Below are positions 33,286 through 42,053 of a stretch of DNA of 64,000 nucleotides, one piece after another. The stretch lies in the NCBI GenBank assembly GCA_900316105.1, contig ONBR01000008.1, positions 62,001 through 126,000 on the forward strand, in the 5' to 3' direction. The notes beneath the pieces were generated by a model. It was not told where the DNA came from and did not search any database. It saw nothing but the letters and a program-made list of their open reading frames with translations. Positions within the stretch are counted from its first letter, which is position 1. Each line of letters begins with the position of its first letter. The DNA comes from an uncultured Olsenella sp. Its GTDB lineage: Bacteria > Actinomycetota > Coriobacteriia > Coriobacteriales > Atopobiaceae. The translations under genes were made by a program, and so were the position numbers.

Positions 33286-34488
33286 CTAGGGCAGCCAGCT
33301 CTGGACTAGGGAGCCCAGCCGACGCATGCCCTCCTCGATCTGGGGAGGCTCGACCCCGCTGAAGCTCAGGCGAAGTTCGTCCTTTCCCGTGTCGCCACCC
33401 TCCACGTAGAAGCCCCTGCCCGCCACATAGGCCACGTGGTAGTCGCGGGCCGCCTCTACCAACATGTCGGTCGTGTCGATGCCTCCCGGCAGTTGGACCC
33501 ACATGAAGAAGCCGCCATCGGGGTTGGTGTGCCGGGTCCCCTCGGGCATATACCGATCCAGAGCCAAGACCATGGCGTCGCGCTGGGTCCGGTAGATGTC
33601 GCAGATTTTCTTGTGGTGGGCGGGATAGAGGCCCTGCTTGAAGAACTCGGCACAGGCTACCTCGGCCAGGAGGCTGGAGTGGGAGTTGGTGGCCGTCTTG
33701 ATGTCGCAGATCTTTCGGATGTAGTCATGCTTGGCATAGACGTAGCCCAGACGAACGCCGGGCGAGAAGATCTTGGAGAAGCTTGAGGCCAGGATCGTGT
33801 TGCCCGTGGTGTCGTAGGTCTTTATGGGGGCAAGGTCCTCTCCACTGTAACGGATGTCACGGTAGGGGTCGTCCTCCAGGACGATGACGTCGTAGGCGCT
33901 GCCCATCTCGGCCAGGCGGCGGCGCCGGTCGGCCGGCAGGGTCTTGCCTGTGGGGTTCTGGAAGGTGGGCACGGTATAGATCATCTTGGGGTGGTACTGA
34001 CGGATCTTCTCCTCCACGTCCTCCATGACCAGGCCGTGGTCGTCCATCTGGCAGGGGACGCAGCGGGCCTGGAACATGTCGAAGATCTCGACGCAGTGCA
34101 TGAAGGTGGGCGACTCCACCAGGATCACGTCGCCCGGCTCGATGAAGAGCTGGCAGACCAGGTTCATGGTCTCCAGGCCGCCGCTCACGACCACCACGTC
34201 GTCGGGGTCGGCCTGGACCCCCTTGGGGGCCAGGAGGGTGTCGCAGATGGTCTGACGGAGGTCAGGAATGCCCTGGGGACGGTTGTACTGGAGGGCCTCC
34301 ACGCCCCGTCCCTCGCGGGTCATGACCTTGTCCATGATGTCATGGACCTCCTCGATAGGAAGGCAGGCGGGGGCAGGGGAGCCCCCGGCGAAGGAAATCA
34401 CGTTGGGGTTGGCGAAGGACCCAAAGAGGGTCTGCATGACCCGGGCGGACTTCTCCATCTTGCTTATCCTGCTTGCGTATGCCGGCAT
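33286..34488 (-). CDS. PLP-dependent aminotransferase, class I/II (2-aminoadipate type)
   Basis: The 400-residue protein has SFAGGSPAPACLPIEEVHDI near the start, the cofactor region VVSGGLETMNLVCQLF, TVPTFQNPTGKTLP, VLEDDPYRDIRY and the Schiff-base Lys in SSFSKIFSPGVRLGY (about residue 235). A late DELRLSFS carries the carboxylate-binding Arg. It resembles LysN-like and multisubstrate aminotransferases (aromatic, branched, aminoadipate); the substrate is uncertain. GGAAGG precedes the ATG. It is transcribed alone, opposite to the neighbouring operons. Confidence 0.92.
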   Translation of the reverse strand: MPAYASRISKMEKSARVMQTLFGSFANPNVISFAGGSPAPACLPIEEVHDIMDKVMTREGRGVEALQYNRPQGIPDLRQTICDTLLAPKGVQADPDDVVVVSGGLETMNLVCQLFIEPGDVILVESPTFMHCVEIFDMFQARCVPCQMDDHGLVMEDVEEKIRQYHPKMIYTVPTFQNPTGKTLPADRRRRLAEMGSAYDVIVLEDDPYRDIRYSGEDLAPIKTYDTTGNTILASSFSKIFSPGVRLGYVYAKHDYIRKICDIKTATNSHSSLLAEVACAEFFKQGLYPAHHKKICDIYRTQRDAMVLALDRYMPEGTRHTNPDGGFFMWVQLPGGIDTTDMLVEAARDYHVAYVAGRGFYVEGGDTGKDELRLSFSGVEPPQIEEGMRRLGSLVQSWLP

Positions 34489-34784
34489 AGGTGCCTACCT
34501 TCCTCGCGTTTCGGTACTGGAGGGAAAGATAGGACCCTGGGCCGACCAAGCCAGGCGCAGGTGAGCGATGTTCACCGATGCGTCGACTGCCTGAAACCGG
34601 GCGGAATCAAAGAAGGACGAGGACCTGTAACAGGGGGCGCCCTTCTTCCCCCAGCAATAAAGGGTCACTTCCCCTCCCGCGGCAACAGCCGTTCAAGAAC
34701 CCTTATACGTAGCTTACAAAGGCGGCATTTCTCACTCGCATACTTTACCTAACTATAAGTTCTCTCCGTCGAAGGGGCTCTGCC
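34489..34784. other. Divergent promoter region
   Basis: This 296-bp gap separates the aminotransferase gene from the VWA operon. A TATAAG at 34754-34759 could be a -10 box for the operon, but I see no good -35 partner. No gene or repeat was recognised. Confidence 0.4.
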
Positions 34785-36539
34785 ATGGGTCACGTCCACC
34801 TATCCACGGTCGGTCAGCGCACGGGATGCAGGTTCCTCCCTGCCCTGATGGCCCTCATCGTCTGCGCCTGCCTCCTGGTCCTGCCGGCCTGCGGGTCGGA
34901 TGATGCGGGCGGTGGCACGAACGCCGGTGGCACGACCACGGCCTCCCAGGTCACGACCTCCCATGACACCCAGATAGCCACCCAGGGCAAGGTCCAGACC
35001 TTCACACCCAAAGACCCCAACGGGACCACCTTGGTCATAGCCTCGGGCTCCGAGAACAAGGAGGCCCAGGACGCCATAGCCCTGGCCTGCTCCCAGTCCC
35101 ACGTGACCGTCGAGCTTCACTACATGGGCTCCGTCGACATCATGAACCTCCTGGCAGACGGCGCCCAGGACTACGACGCCGTGTGGCCCGCCAGCTCCAT
35201 CTGGATCTCCATGGGCGACAGCCAGCACCTGGTGAAGGACCAGCAGTCCACCTCCACCACCCCCATCGTCCTGGGCGTCTCCCAGCAGAAGGTCAGGGAC
35301 CTTGGATGGACTTCCCAGGACGGCGCCACCATCTCGGTCACCACTGCCGACATCCTCCAGGCCGTCCGCGAGGGCAAGCTCTCCTTTGCCATGACCAGCG
35401 CCACCCAATCAAACTCCGGCGCCTCCGCCTACCTAGCCTTCCTGACCGCCTTGGCCGGCAAGGACCAGCCCCTGACCTCCCAGGACCTGGACGACCAGGC
35501 TCTCCAGAACGACATGAAGTCCCTCCTGGCGGGCCAGGACCGGTCCTCGGGCTCCTCGGACTGGCTCAAGGACCTCATGGTCCAGTCCCCTGGCAAGCAT
35601 GACGCCATGATCAACTACGAGTCCCTGGTCATCGCTGCCAACAAGGAGCTGACGGCCGCCGGCCAGGACCCCCTGGTCGCCGTCTACCCCGCTGACGGCA
35701 TAGCCGTCTCCGACTCTCCCCTGGGCTACCTGGACCACGGCCAGGACAGGGAGGAGGCCTTCAAGGGCTTCCAGGACGCCCTTGCCTCCGATGACGCCAA
35801 GCTGGAGCTGGAGCGAGCGGGCAGGCGGTGCGGCCTGGGCGGCAAGCTGACCCACGCCGACGACAGCCAGGTCCAGGAGGCCTTTAGGGCCGACTGGGGT
35901 ATCACTCAGGACGCCTCGGTCCTGCGCACGGCCCCCCTTCCCTCCGCGGACGTGATGCGCCAGGCCCTCACCCTCTACCAGACGGCCCTGCGCAAGCCCG
36001 CCTACACCATCTGGGTGGTCGACTACTCGGGCAGCATGGTCGGAGCCGGCAAGGACGGTGTGGTCCAGGGTCTCAGCCTGGCGCTAGACCCCACTCAGGC
36101 CTCCTCCTACCTGATCCAGCCCGCCGAGGGCGACGTGAACGTCCTCATCCCCTTCAACAACAAAGTGATCGACGACGTCCGCGCGGACGGCACGGACACC
36201 CAGAACCTGCTGACGCGCGCCCAGACCACCGAGGCCCATGGCGGTACCAACATGTATGCGGGCCTGCTTAAGGCCCTGGACGACCTTCCCCAGGACGTCG
36301 GCTCCTACAACGTGGCCATCGTGCTCATGTCGGACGGCCAGTCCCTGACCACGGACGCCAAAAACTTCCAGGAGGCCTACCAGAGCCTGGGCCTGGACGT
36401 GCCAATCTTTCCCATCATGTTCGCCGATGCGGATGACTCCCAGCTCAAGCCCCTGGCGGAGATGTCGGGCGGCAAGCTCTTTGACGGACGGTCGGAAGAC
36501 CTCGCGGCCACCTTCCGCGAAGTGAAGGGATACAACTGA
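34785..36539 (+). CDS. Lipoprotein with binding-protein domain and VWA domain
   Basis: The 584-residue protein has a signal peptide ending in the lipobox LVLPAC (Cys at about residue 36), then a Gly/Thr linker. Residues about 75-380 form a type-2 periplasmic-binding-protein domain (TTLVIASGSENKEAQDAIAL, DYDAVWPASSIW, AMTSATQSNSGASAYL). Residues about 405-580 form a von Willebrand A domain with an intact MIDAS motif, VVDYSGSM, plus GGTNMYAG and VLMSDGQSL. It would sit outside the cell on a lipid anchor. It starts a four-gene operon and its stop overlaps the next start. Ligand and partner are unknown; no permease is present. Confidence 0.88.
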   Translation: MGHVHLSTVGQRTGCRFLPALMALIVCACLLVLPACGSDDAGGGTNAGGTTTASQVTTSHDTQIATQGKVQTFTPKDPNGTTLVIASGSENKEAQDAIALACSQSHVTVELHYMGSVDIMNLLADGAQDYDAVWPASSIWISMGDSQHLVKDQQSTSTTPIVLGVSQQKVRDLGWTSQDGATISVTTADILQAVREGKLSFAMTSATQSNSGASAYLAFLTALAGKDQPLTSQDLDDQALQNDMKSLLAGQDRSSGSSDWLKDLMVQSPGKHDAMINYESLVIAANKELTAAGQDPLVAVYPADGIAVSDSPLGYLDHGQDREEAFKGFQDALASDDAKLELERAGRRCGLGGKLTHADDSQVQEAFRADWGITQDASVLRTAPLPSADVMRQALTLYQTALRKPAYTIWVVDYSGSMVGAGKDGVVQGLSLALDPTQASSYLIQPAEGDVNVLIPFNNKVIDDVRADGTDTQNLLTRAQTTEAHGGTNMYAGLLKALDDLPQDVGSYNVAIVLMSDGQSLTTDAKNFQEAYQSLGLDVPIFPIMFADADDSQLKPLAEMSGGKLFDGRSEDLAATFREVKGYN

Positions 36540-37207
36540 TGGCAGTTGCCTTGGGCATAGTGGCAGGACTTCTCCTGGGCGGCGTCAGTATCGCCCTCCT
36601 GCCAGGCATGGTCGGCGTGGTGGTGGGCATGGCAGCGGCAGCCCTGGCCTACGTGGGGGTCTCCTACCTGGCCACCCCCGAGCGCAGGCTGGGGGGCCAG
36701 GCCGCGTCCCTCCTGCCCAACGGCGAGTCCATATCGGCCACCCTGGAGCGCGGCGAGACCCTCGCGTCGCGTCTGTCCAAGACGGCTGGCTCCCTGCGCG
36801 ACGGGGACGTCCGCTATGCAGTCGGACGGCTTGCCGACGCCCTCAAGAAACTGACCCACTATGTGGAGGACAATCCCGCCGCCCACAAGCAGCTGGCCCA
36901 CTTCCTCAACGTCTACGCCGACCAGTGCGCCTCCGTCCTGGACAGCTGGCGGGCCCTGGAGGGGTCCCAGGACCAGGGAAACCTGGCCGAGGCCAAGGAT
37001 GACGTCCTTTTGGCCCTCAAGGGTCTGACGGACGCCGTGAACGGCGAGCTGGGCCAGGCAACCGACGCCCACGTAGCCCAGATCGAGGCCAGCCAGGAGG
37101 CCATCAAGCGGCTCGTGGCCATGGACGGCTACGGGGTGGGCAGCCCATCCGAGCCTACCACTCCGGACGGGGCAGACCAGATCGACGAAGGAGGCGTCTC
37201 CTCATGA
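36539..37207 (+). CDS. XpaC-like membrane protein
   Basis: The 222-residue protein has two hydrophobic helices in residues 3-45, then a helical soluble region with KTAGSLRDGDVRYAVGRLAD and LAHFLNVYADQCASVLDSWR, which resembles XpaC (5-bromo-4-chloroindolyl phosphate hydrolysis) proteins. The biochemical role of XpaC is not established; in Bacillus it is encoded next to the TelA homologue YaaN, and here a TelA gene follows two genes later. Start and stop overlap both neighbours (TGATG and ATGA). The C-terminus is acidic and flexible. Confidence 0.75.
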   Translation: MAVALGIVAGLLLGGVSIALLPGMVGVVVGMAAAALAYVGVSYLATPERRLGGQAASLLPNGESISATLERGETLASRLSKTAGSLRDGDVRYAVGRLADALKKLTHYVEDNPAAHKQLAHFLNVYADQCASVLDSWRALEGSQDQGNLAEAKDDVLLALKGLTDAVNGELGQATDAHVAQIEASQEAIKRLVAMDGYGVGSPSEPTTPDGADQIDEGGVSS

Positions 37208-38307
37208 GCATGAGTAGAAACAAGCTGATCGGCCTGGTGGCAGTGGTCCTGGCTGTGGGAATCATCGGGGGTGTCTATGCCTGGAGGCAGGCCCAACCCG
37301 CGCCCGTGGAGCCCGAGCCGCCGGCCGTCCCCTCCGTCGTCAAGGGCTACCTGGGCGGCGAAAAGATCAGTCTCTTCGAGGACCAGGCCTTCCAGGACCT
37401 TGCCAGCCAGTCGGGCCTGGACATCCAGTACAAGAAGGCCGGCTCCCTGGCCATGATGGACGCGGACCTGACGGGCATGGACTACCTCTTTCCCTCATCG
37501 CGAGCGGCGGTGGACTACGGTGCCTCCAAGGGAGTGACCTCCGGCGACAAGGACATCGTCTTCAACTCCCCCATCGTCATCTACACCTACCGGGACGTTG
37601 CGGACTCCCTGGTTGCCTCGGGGCTCATGTCCAAGGACGGCGAGGTCTACAGCCTGGACGTGTCCCAGGCCGTGACGGCCATGGCCCAGGACAAGACCTG
37701 GGCCGACGTGGGCTGGGCGCGGGGCTATGGGCAGTTCCGGATTGACTCCACGGACCCCACCCAGTCCAACAGCGGCAACGAGTGGGCGGCCCTGGTGGCA
37801 ACGGTCCTCAACGGGGGACAACCCGCTACCGTGGACAGCATCAACCGCGACAAGGATGCCATCCTGGACATCTTCTCGAAGTCGGGCTGGATGGAAACCT
37901 CCTCCGAAGACTCCTTCGAGCAGTTCCTGACCCTGGGCGAGGGGTCCAAGCCCATGATGGTAGGTTACGAGTCCCAGATCCTGGACCTGGCGGTAAACAA
38001 GCCCGACCTCTACGCCCAGGCCAAGGACGACGTGGTGATCGTCTATCCCACACCGACGGTCTGGTCCACGCACGTGGTCATGCCCTTGGACGAGGCAGGC
38101 GTCAGGCTCCGCGACTTCCTCAAGTCCGAGGATGTCCAGAAGCTTGCCTGGGAGCGCCACGGGTTCCGGACGGCCTCCTACGCGGCGGCCAGCTCGACCG
38201 ACCAGTTTGGCGTGCCTGGCGTGACCGGGCAGGTGGGGGCAGCCGTGGAGCTTCCCTCAACCGACGCCATGTCCAGACTCATCGAGCTTCTTGCCAACAA
38301 GCAATAG
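37204..38307 (+). CDS. Membrane-anchored binding-protein-like protein
   Basis: This 367-residue protein has an N-terminal membrane helix (LIGLVAVVLAVGIIGGVYAW) without a lipobox, a Pro-rich linker (PAPVEPEPPAVPS) and a type-2 binding-protein fold. VVKGYLGGEKISLFEDQAFQ, FPSSRAAVDYG, IDSTDPTQSNSGNEWAALVA and VWSTHVVMPLDEAGVRLRDF parallel the binding domain of the first operon gene, so the two may be paralogous. It would face outward. It overlaps the XpaC-like gene by four bases. No ligand can be proposed, and no transporter subunits accompany it. Confidence 0.82.
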   Translation: MSMSRNKLIGLVAVVLAVGIIGGVYAWRQAQPAPVEPEPPAVPSVVKGYLGGEKISLFEDQAFQDLASQSGLDIQYKKAGSLAMMDADLTGMDYLFPSSRAAVDYGASKGVTSGDKDIVFNSPIVIYTYRDVADSLVASGLMSKDGEVYSLDVSQAVTAMAQDKTWADVGWARGYGQFRIDSTDPTQSNSGNEWAALVATVLNGGQPATVDSINRDKDAILDIFSKSGWMETSSEDSFEQFLTLGEGSKPMMVGYESQILDLAVNKPDLYAQAKDDVVIVYPTPTVWSTHVVMPLDEAGVRLRDFLKSEDVQKLAWERHGFRTASYAAASSTDQFGVPGVTGQVGAAVELPSTDAMSRLIELLANKQ

Positions 38308-38374
38308 CCATAGGGCCCCGGGGGCGGGCGCGGTCCCCGGAACAGTCAGACACGCGCGAACACGAGGAGGAAGC

Positions 38375-39529
38375 ATGGCAGACACGAAGGAAGAGTCCAA
38401 GGCACCCACCGTCTCCCTGGAGTCCCTGATGGGATCGGCGTCGAGGCCCGCAACGACCGAGCTGGTTCCCGCCAAGCAGGTGGAGTCCCAGGTGACCAAG
38501 GCCATCTCGGGCCTGAGCCCCGAGGATCAGCAGAAGGCCGATCAGATCGCCCGGACCATCGACTTCGGCCAGGCGGCCATCGAGCAGACCTACGCCGCCG
38601 ACGCCCAGCGGAGCATGGCCGACTTCTCGGACACGGTCCTGGCCAAGGTCCAGAGCAAGGACACGGGCGACGCGGGCAAGCTCCTGCGGGAGCTCGTGGT
38701 GACCGTGGACGAGTCCGACCTCTCGGGCATAAAGAAGGTCCCCATCCTGGGCACCGTGGTGGTCAAGATCGACCAGCTCCGCAGGGAGTATCAGAAGGTC
38801 ACGCCCCAGATTGATGACATCGTGGGCAAGCTGGAGCGCAACCAGGCCCAGATGGTCTCGGACATCGCCCTCTATGACAAGCTCTACGACCGCAGCGTCG
38901 CCCAGTACCGGCAGCTCAAGATCTACGTCGCGGCCGGCCACCAGGCCCTGGACACCTTCCGGGCCGACCAGCTGCCCCGCCTGGAGCAAGAGGCCCAGGA
39001 GTCGGGCGACCCCATGGCCAGCCAGGTCCTCAAGGACTTCAAGGCCAAGCTCGAGCGCTTCGACAAGCACCTGGACGACCTCGACCGAGTGAGCGTGGTA
39101 GCCCTCCAGTCCTGCCCCCAGATCAAGATCCTCCAGGCCGCCGACCAGGTCATCGTGGACAAGATCAACACCACCGTCACCATGACCATCCCCCTGTGGA
39201 AGAGCCAGATGGTCATCGCCCTGGGCCTGGAGAACCAGCGTCAGGCACTGGAGCTCCAGAAGAACGTGGACGATGTGACCAACAAGCTCCTGAAGCAGAA
39301 CGCCCAGGCCCTCCACCAGGGGGCCGTGGACACAGCCAAGGCCAACCAGCGGGGCGCCGTGGACGTGGAGACCCTCCAGGAAGTCAACGACCAGCTGATC
39401 TCCACCATCAAGGACACCATCCAGATCCAGGAGGAGGGCCGTGCCCAACGGGCCGATGCCCAGGTCAAGATGAGGCAGATGGAGGCCGACCTGAAGGCCG
39501 CCCTCATGGAGCAGGCCCAGAGCCTCTAA
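38375..39529 (+). CDS. TelA-like (toxic anion resistance family) protein
   Basis: The 384-residue protein is almost entirely helical, soluble and charged, as are TelA/YaaN/KlaA proteins. Matching segments are PILGTVVVKIDQLRREYQKV, LYDKLYDRSVAQYRQLKIYV, TVTMTIPLWKSQMVIALGLE and LLKQNAQALHQGAVDTAKAN. Family members are linked to tellurite resistance and envelope stress and are often found with XpaC; the mechanism is unknown. GAGGAGG precedes the ATG, 67 bases after the preceding stop. It closes the four-gene operon, and a terminator follows. Confidence 0.88.
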   Translation: MADTKEESKAPTVSLESLMGSASRPATTELVPAKQVESQVTKAISGLSPEDQQKADQIARTIDFGQAAIEQTYAADAQRSMADFSDTVLAKVQSKDTGDAGKLLRELVVTVDESDLSGIKKVPILGTVVVKIDQLRREYQKVTPQIDDIVGKLERNQAQMVSDIALYDKLYDRSVAQYRQLKIYVAAGHQALDTFRADQLPRLEQEAQESGDPMASQVLKDFKAKLERFDKHLDDLDRVSVVALQSCPQIKILQAADQVIVDKINTTVTMTIPLWKSQMVIALGLENQRQALELQKNVDDVTNKLLKQNAQALHQGAVDTAKANQRGAVDVETLQEVNDQLISTIKDTIQIQEEGRAQRADAQVKMRQMEADLKAALMEQAQSL

Positions 39530-39605
39530 GGCAGACGAGTCGACAGGCCCTGACGGGCAGAGGACACCCTTGTCTATTGATTCGGAAGCCTCAGCACCGC
39601 ACGTT

Positions 39606-39642
39606 AGGGCGGCAGGGAGCGCGACCTCCCCGCCGCCCTTTG
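39606..39642 (+). terminator. Hairpin terminator after the TelA operon
   Basis: AGGGCGGCAGGGA (39606-39618) and TCCCCGCCGCCCT (39627-39639) pair with one A-C mismatch over GCGCGACC and are followed by TTG. Confidence 0.65.
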
Positions 39643-39691
39643 CCATCCAACGGCCCCGTCTCCCCACCGCGCGGTCTTCACACCCACCCCC

Positions 39692-39697
39692 TATACT
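39692..39697 (+). promoter_or_regulatory. Possible -10 box for galE
   Basis: TATACT lies 60 bases upstream of the galE ATG. No convincing -35 box is seen at 16-18 bases upstream. Confidence 0.35.
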
Positions 39698-39756
39698 GGG
39701 AGGTCCTGCACGCATATCCCAGGCCCCGCGGCCGCACACACGAAGGGACACATCAC

Positions 39757-40812
39757 ATGAGCAAGACCCTTGACCCCAAAGACACCTGCGTCCTGGTCAC
39801 CGGCGGCGCCGGATTCATAGGCTCCCACACCGTCGTGGAGCTCCTCCAGGATGGCTACCAGGTCGTCGTCGTGGACGACCTCTCCAACGCCTCCGAGAAG
39901 GTCCTCGACCGCATCGACACCATCGTGGGCGAGGAGGCCTCCGAGCGCCTGACCTTCTACCGCGCCGACGTGAACGACCGCGAGGCCCTGGAGTGCGTCT
40001 TCGACGAGAACCCCATCTCCCGCGTCATCCACTTCGCCGGCTTCAAGGCCGTCGGCGAGTCCGTCTCCAAGCCCATCGAGTACTACTCCAACAACCTGGG
40101 CAACACCCTGACCCTGGTGGACGTCATGCGCGAGCACGACTGCAAGGACATCATCTTCTCCTCCTCCGCCACGGTCTACGGAGACCCCGACTCCCTGCCC
40201 CTGACCGAGCAGAGCCCAAAGAAGCCCGCCACCAACCCCTATGGCTGGACCAAGTGGATGATCGAGCAGATCCTGACTGACCTCCATACCGCCGACCCCG
40301 AGTGGAACGTCGTCCTCCTGCGCTACTTCAACCCCATCGGAGCCCACCCCTCGGGACTCATGGGCGAGGACCCCAAGGGCATCCCCAACAACCTCCTGCC
40401 CTACGTGGCCCAGGTGGCCGTGGGCAAGCGCGAGTGCGTCCACGTCTTTGGCAATGACTACGACACCCCCGATGGCACGGGCGTCCGCGACTACATCCAC
40501 GTGATGGACCTGGCCTCTGGCCACGCAGCCGCCCTGAAGTGGATGAACGGCAAGACCGGCGTCGAGATCTTCAACCTGGGCACCGGCAAGGGCACCTCCG
40601 TCCTCCAGATCGTCAAGGCCTTCTCCAAGGCATGCGGGCGTGAGCTCCCCTATCAGATCGACCCCCGTCGTCCTGGCGACGTCACGGCCAACTACGCCGA
40701 CTGCTCCAAGGCCAAGGAGCAGATGGGCTGGGAGGCCAAGTACGACATCGATGACATGTGCCGCGACTCCTGGAACTGGCAGTCAAAGAACCCCAACGGC
40801 TACGCAGACTAG
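39757..40812 (+). CDS. galE: UDP-glucose 4-epimerase
   Basis: This 351-residue enzyme interconverts UDP-glucose and UDP-galactose with bound NAD. It has the Rossmann motif VLVTGGAGFIGSHTVVELL, the catalytic region SSSATVYGDPDSLPLTE with the Ser, and the YGWTKWMIE Tyr-Lys pair; RYFNPIGAHPSG and GVRDYIHVMDLASGH complete the family pattern. The ATG at 39757 has GAAGGGA upstream, and an open frame further upstream overlaps the telA gene out of frame. It appears monocistronic, with a hairpin after the stop. It could feed galactose into cell-surface glycans. Confidence 0.96.
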   Translation: MSKTLDPKDTCVLVTGGAGFIGSHTVVELLQDGYQVVVVDDLSNASEKVLDRIDTIVGEEASERLTFYRADVNDREALECVFDENPISRVIHFAGFKAVGESVSKPIEYYSNNLGNTLTLVDVMREHDCKDIIFSSSATVYGDPDSLPLTEQSPKKPATNPYGWTKWMIEQILTDLHTADPEWNVVLLRYFNPIGAHPSGLMGEDPKGIPNNLLPYVAQVAVGKRECVHVFGNDYDTPDGTGVRDYIHVMDLASGHAAALKWMNGKTGVEIFNLGTGKGTSVLQIVKAFSKACGRELPYQIDPRRPGDVTANYADCSKAKEQMGWEAKYDIDDMCRDSWNWQSKNPNGYAD

Positions 40813-40824
40813 TCGTCCGGCCAC

Positions 40825-40858
40825 GCCGGCCCACCTCCACGGTAGGGTCGGCGCTTTT
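40825..40858 (+). terminator. Hairpin terminator after galE
   Basis: GCCGGCCC and GGGTCGGC pair (with one G-T pair) over 12 bases and are followed by GCTTTTCT. Confidence 0.55.
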
Positions 40859-40916
40859 CTCCCAGACCCCATCATGCAACTCGTCGGCACACAGAGCAGG
40901 AAGAGAGACGACCACC

Positions 40917-41972
40917 ATGGCAGTCGCATCACAGAACTTCGTGACCTATCTGGAGCGTACGCGCCCCCTCGTCGAGGCCTACCTGCAGGAGCACCAACCC
41001 CATGCGGCACAGGACCCCTCAGCCGGCAACGAGCGAGAGCAGGGGGACCTGGCCCGCTACCTCTATGACCCCCTGGCGCGCTTCACGGCCTCGGGCGGAA
41101 AGCGTATCCGTCCCGTCCTGACCCTGCTGGGCTGCGAGGCCGTGGGCGCCGACCCCAAGGCCGCCCTCTCCTGCGCCTGTGCCATCGAGGACTTCCAGTC
41201 CGCCGCCCTCATCCACGACGACATCGCCGACGAGGGTGAGCTTCGTCGTGGTGAGCCCTGCGTGCATGTACAGGAGGGTATCGGTGTTGCCATCAACGTG
41301 GGCGACCTGGCCCTAGTGACGGTCTTTGGCAAGGTCCTACGCGACACGAGCCTCCGCCATGGTCTGCGTACCCGCGCCCTGGGCGAGCTCCTGCTCATGG
41401 AGGAGCGCACCCTGGAAGGGCAGGCCCTGGACCTGGGCTGGGCCCGCGACGAGTGCTGGGACGTGACCGTGGAGGACTATCTCTACATGGCCACTCACAA
41501 GACGGCCTATTACTCTGCGGCCACACCCCTGGCCCTGGGGGCCATCTGTGGCGGAGCCGACGACCAAACCATCGAGGGCCTGCGCGCCTTTGGTATGGAC
41601 GCGGGACTGGCCTTCCAGCTCCAGGACGACCTGCTCAACCTGGTAGGCGACGCGGAGGCGCAGGGCAAGGACTTCCGCAGCGACATCACGGAGGGAAAGA
41701 GGACCATGGCCGTCTGCTGGGCACTGGAGCAGCTCGAGCCGGGCGTGAGGGCAGAGCTCGTCTCGATTCTCTCGTCCGGAACCCACCAGCCAGACCAGCT
41801 CGCGCGTGCCGTCGAGCTCATGGAGCATTGTGGTGCCATCGCGGCAGTCCGCGGCAAGGCAGAGGAGCTCACCCAGAGCGCCATTTCCCATCTGGATAGC
41901 GTGAAACTTGTGGAGGGCTACCGTCAGATACTGGAATCCATGGCACACTTCTTCGTGGAACGGGTAGCCTAG
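40917..41972 (+). CDS. Polyprenyl diphosphate synthase
   Basis: The 351-residue all-helical enzyme condenses isopentenyl diphosphate onto allylic diphosphates. GGKRIRPVLTLL, the first aspartate motif in ALIHDDIADEGELRRG, and the second in FQLQDDLLNLVGD with a following KRTMAV segment identify it. The product length cannot be set from sequence; size and motifs fit geranylgeranyl or longer-chain synthases for quinones or carriers. The ATG is weakly preceded by AGGAAGAGAG. It starts 104 bases after galE and is followed 81 bases later by a peptidoglycan-binding gene. Confidence 0.92.
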   Translation: MAVASQNFVTYLERTRPLVEAYLQEHQPHAAQDPSAGNEREQGDLARYLYDPLARFTASGGKRIRPVLTLLGCEAVGADPKAALSCACAIEDFQSAALIHDDIADEGELRRGEPCVHVQEGIGVAINVGDLALVTVFGKVLRDTSLRHGLRTRALGELLLMEERTLEGQALDLGWARDECWDVTVEDYLYMATHKTAYYSAATPLALGAICGGADDQTIEGLRAFGMDAGLAFQLQDDLLNLVGDAEAQGKDFRSDITEGKRTMAVCWALEQLEPGVRAELVSILSSGTHQPDQLARAVELMEHCGAIAAVRGKAEELTQSAISHLDSVKLVEGYRQILESMAHFFVERVA

Positions 41973-42053
41973 TCCGTGGGCGCAGCGGCGCCCTCCCACG
42001 ACAGACATTTTTTCGCTGGCCACGAGGCTCAGATCGCGGCAAGGAGAGACACG

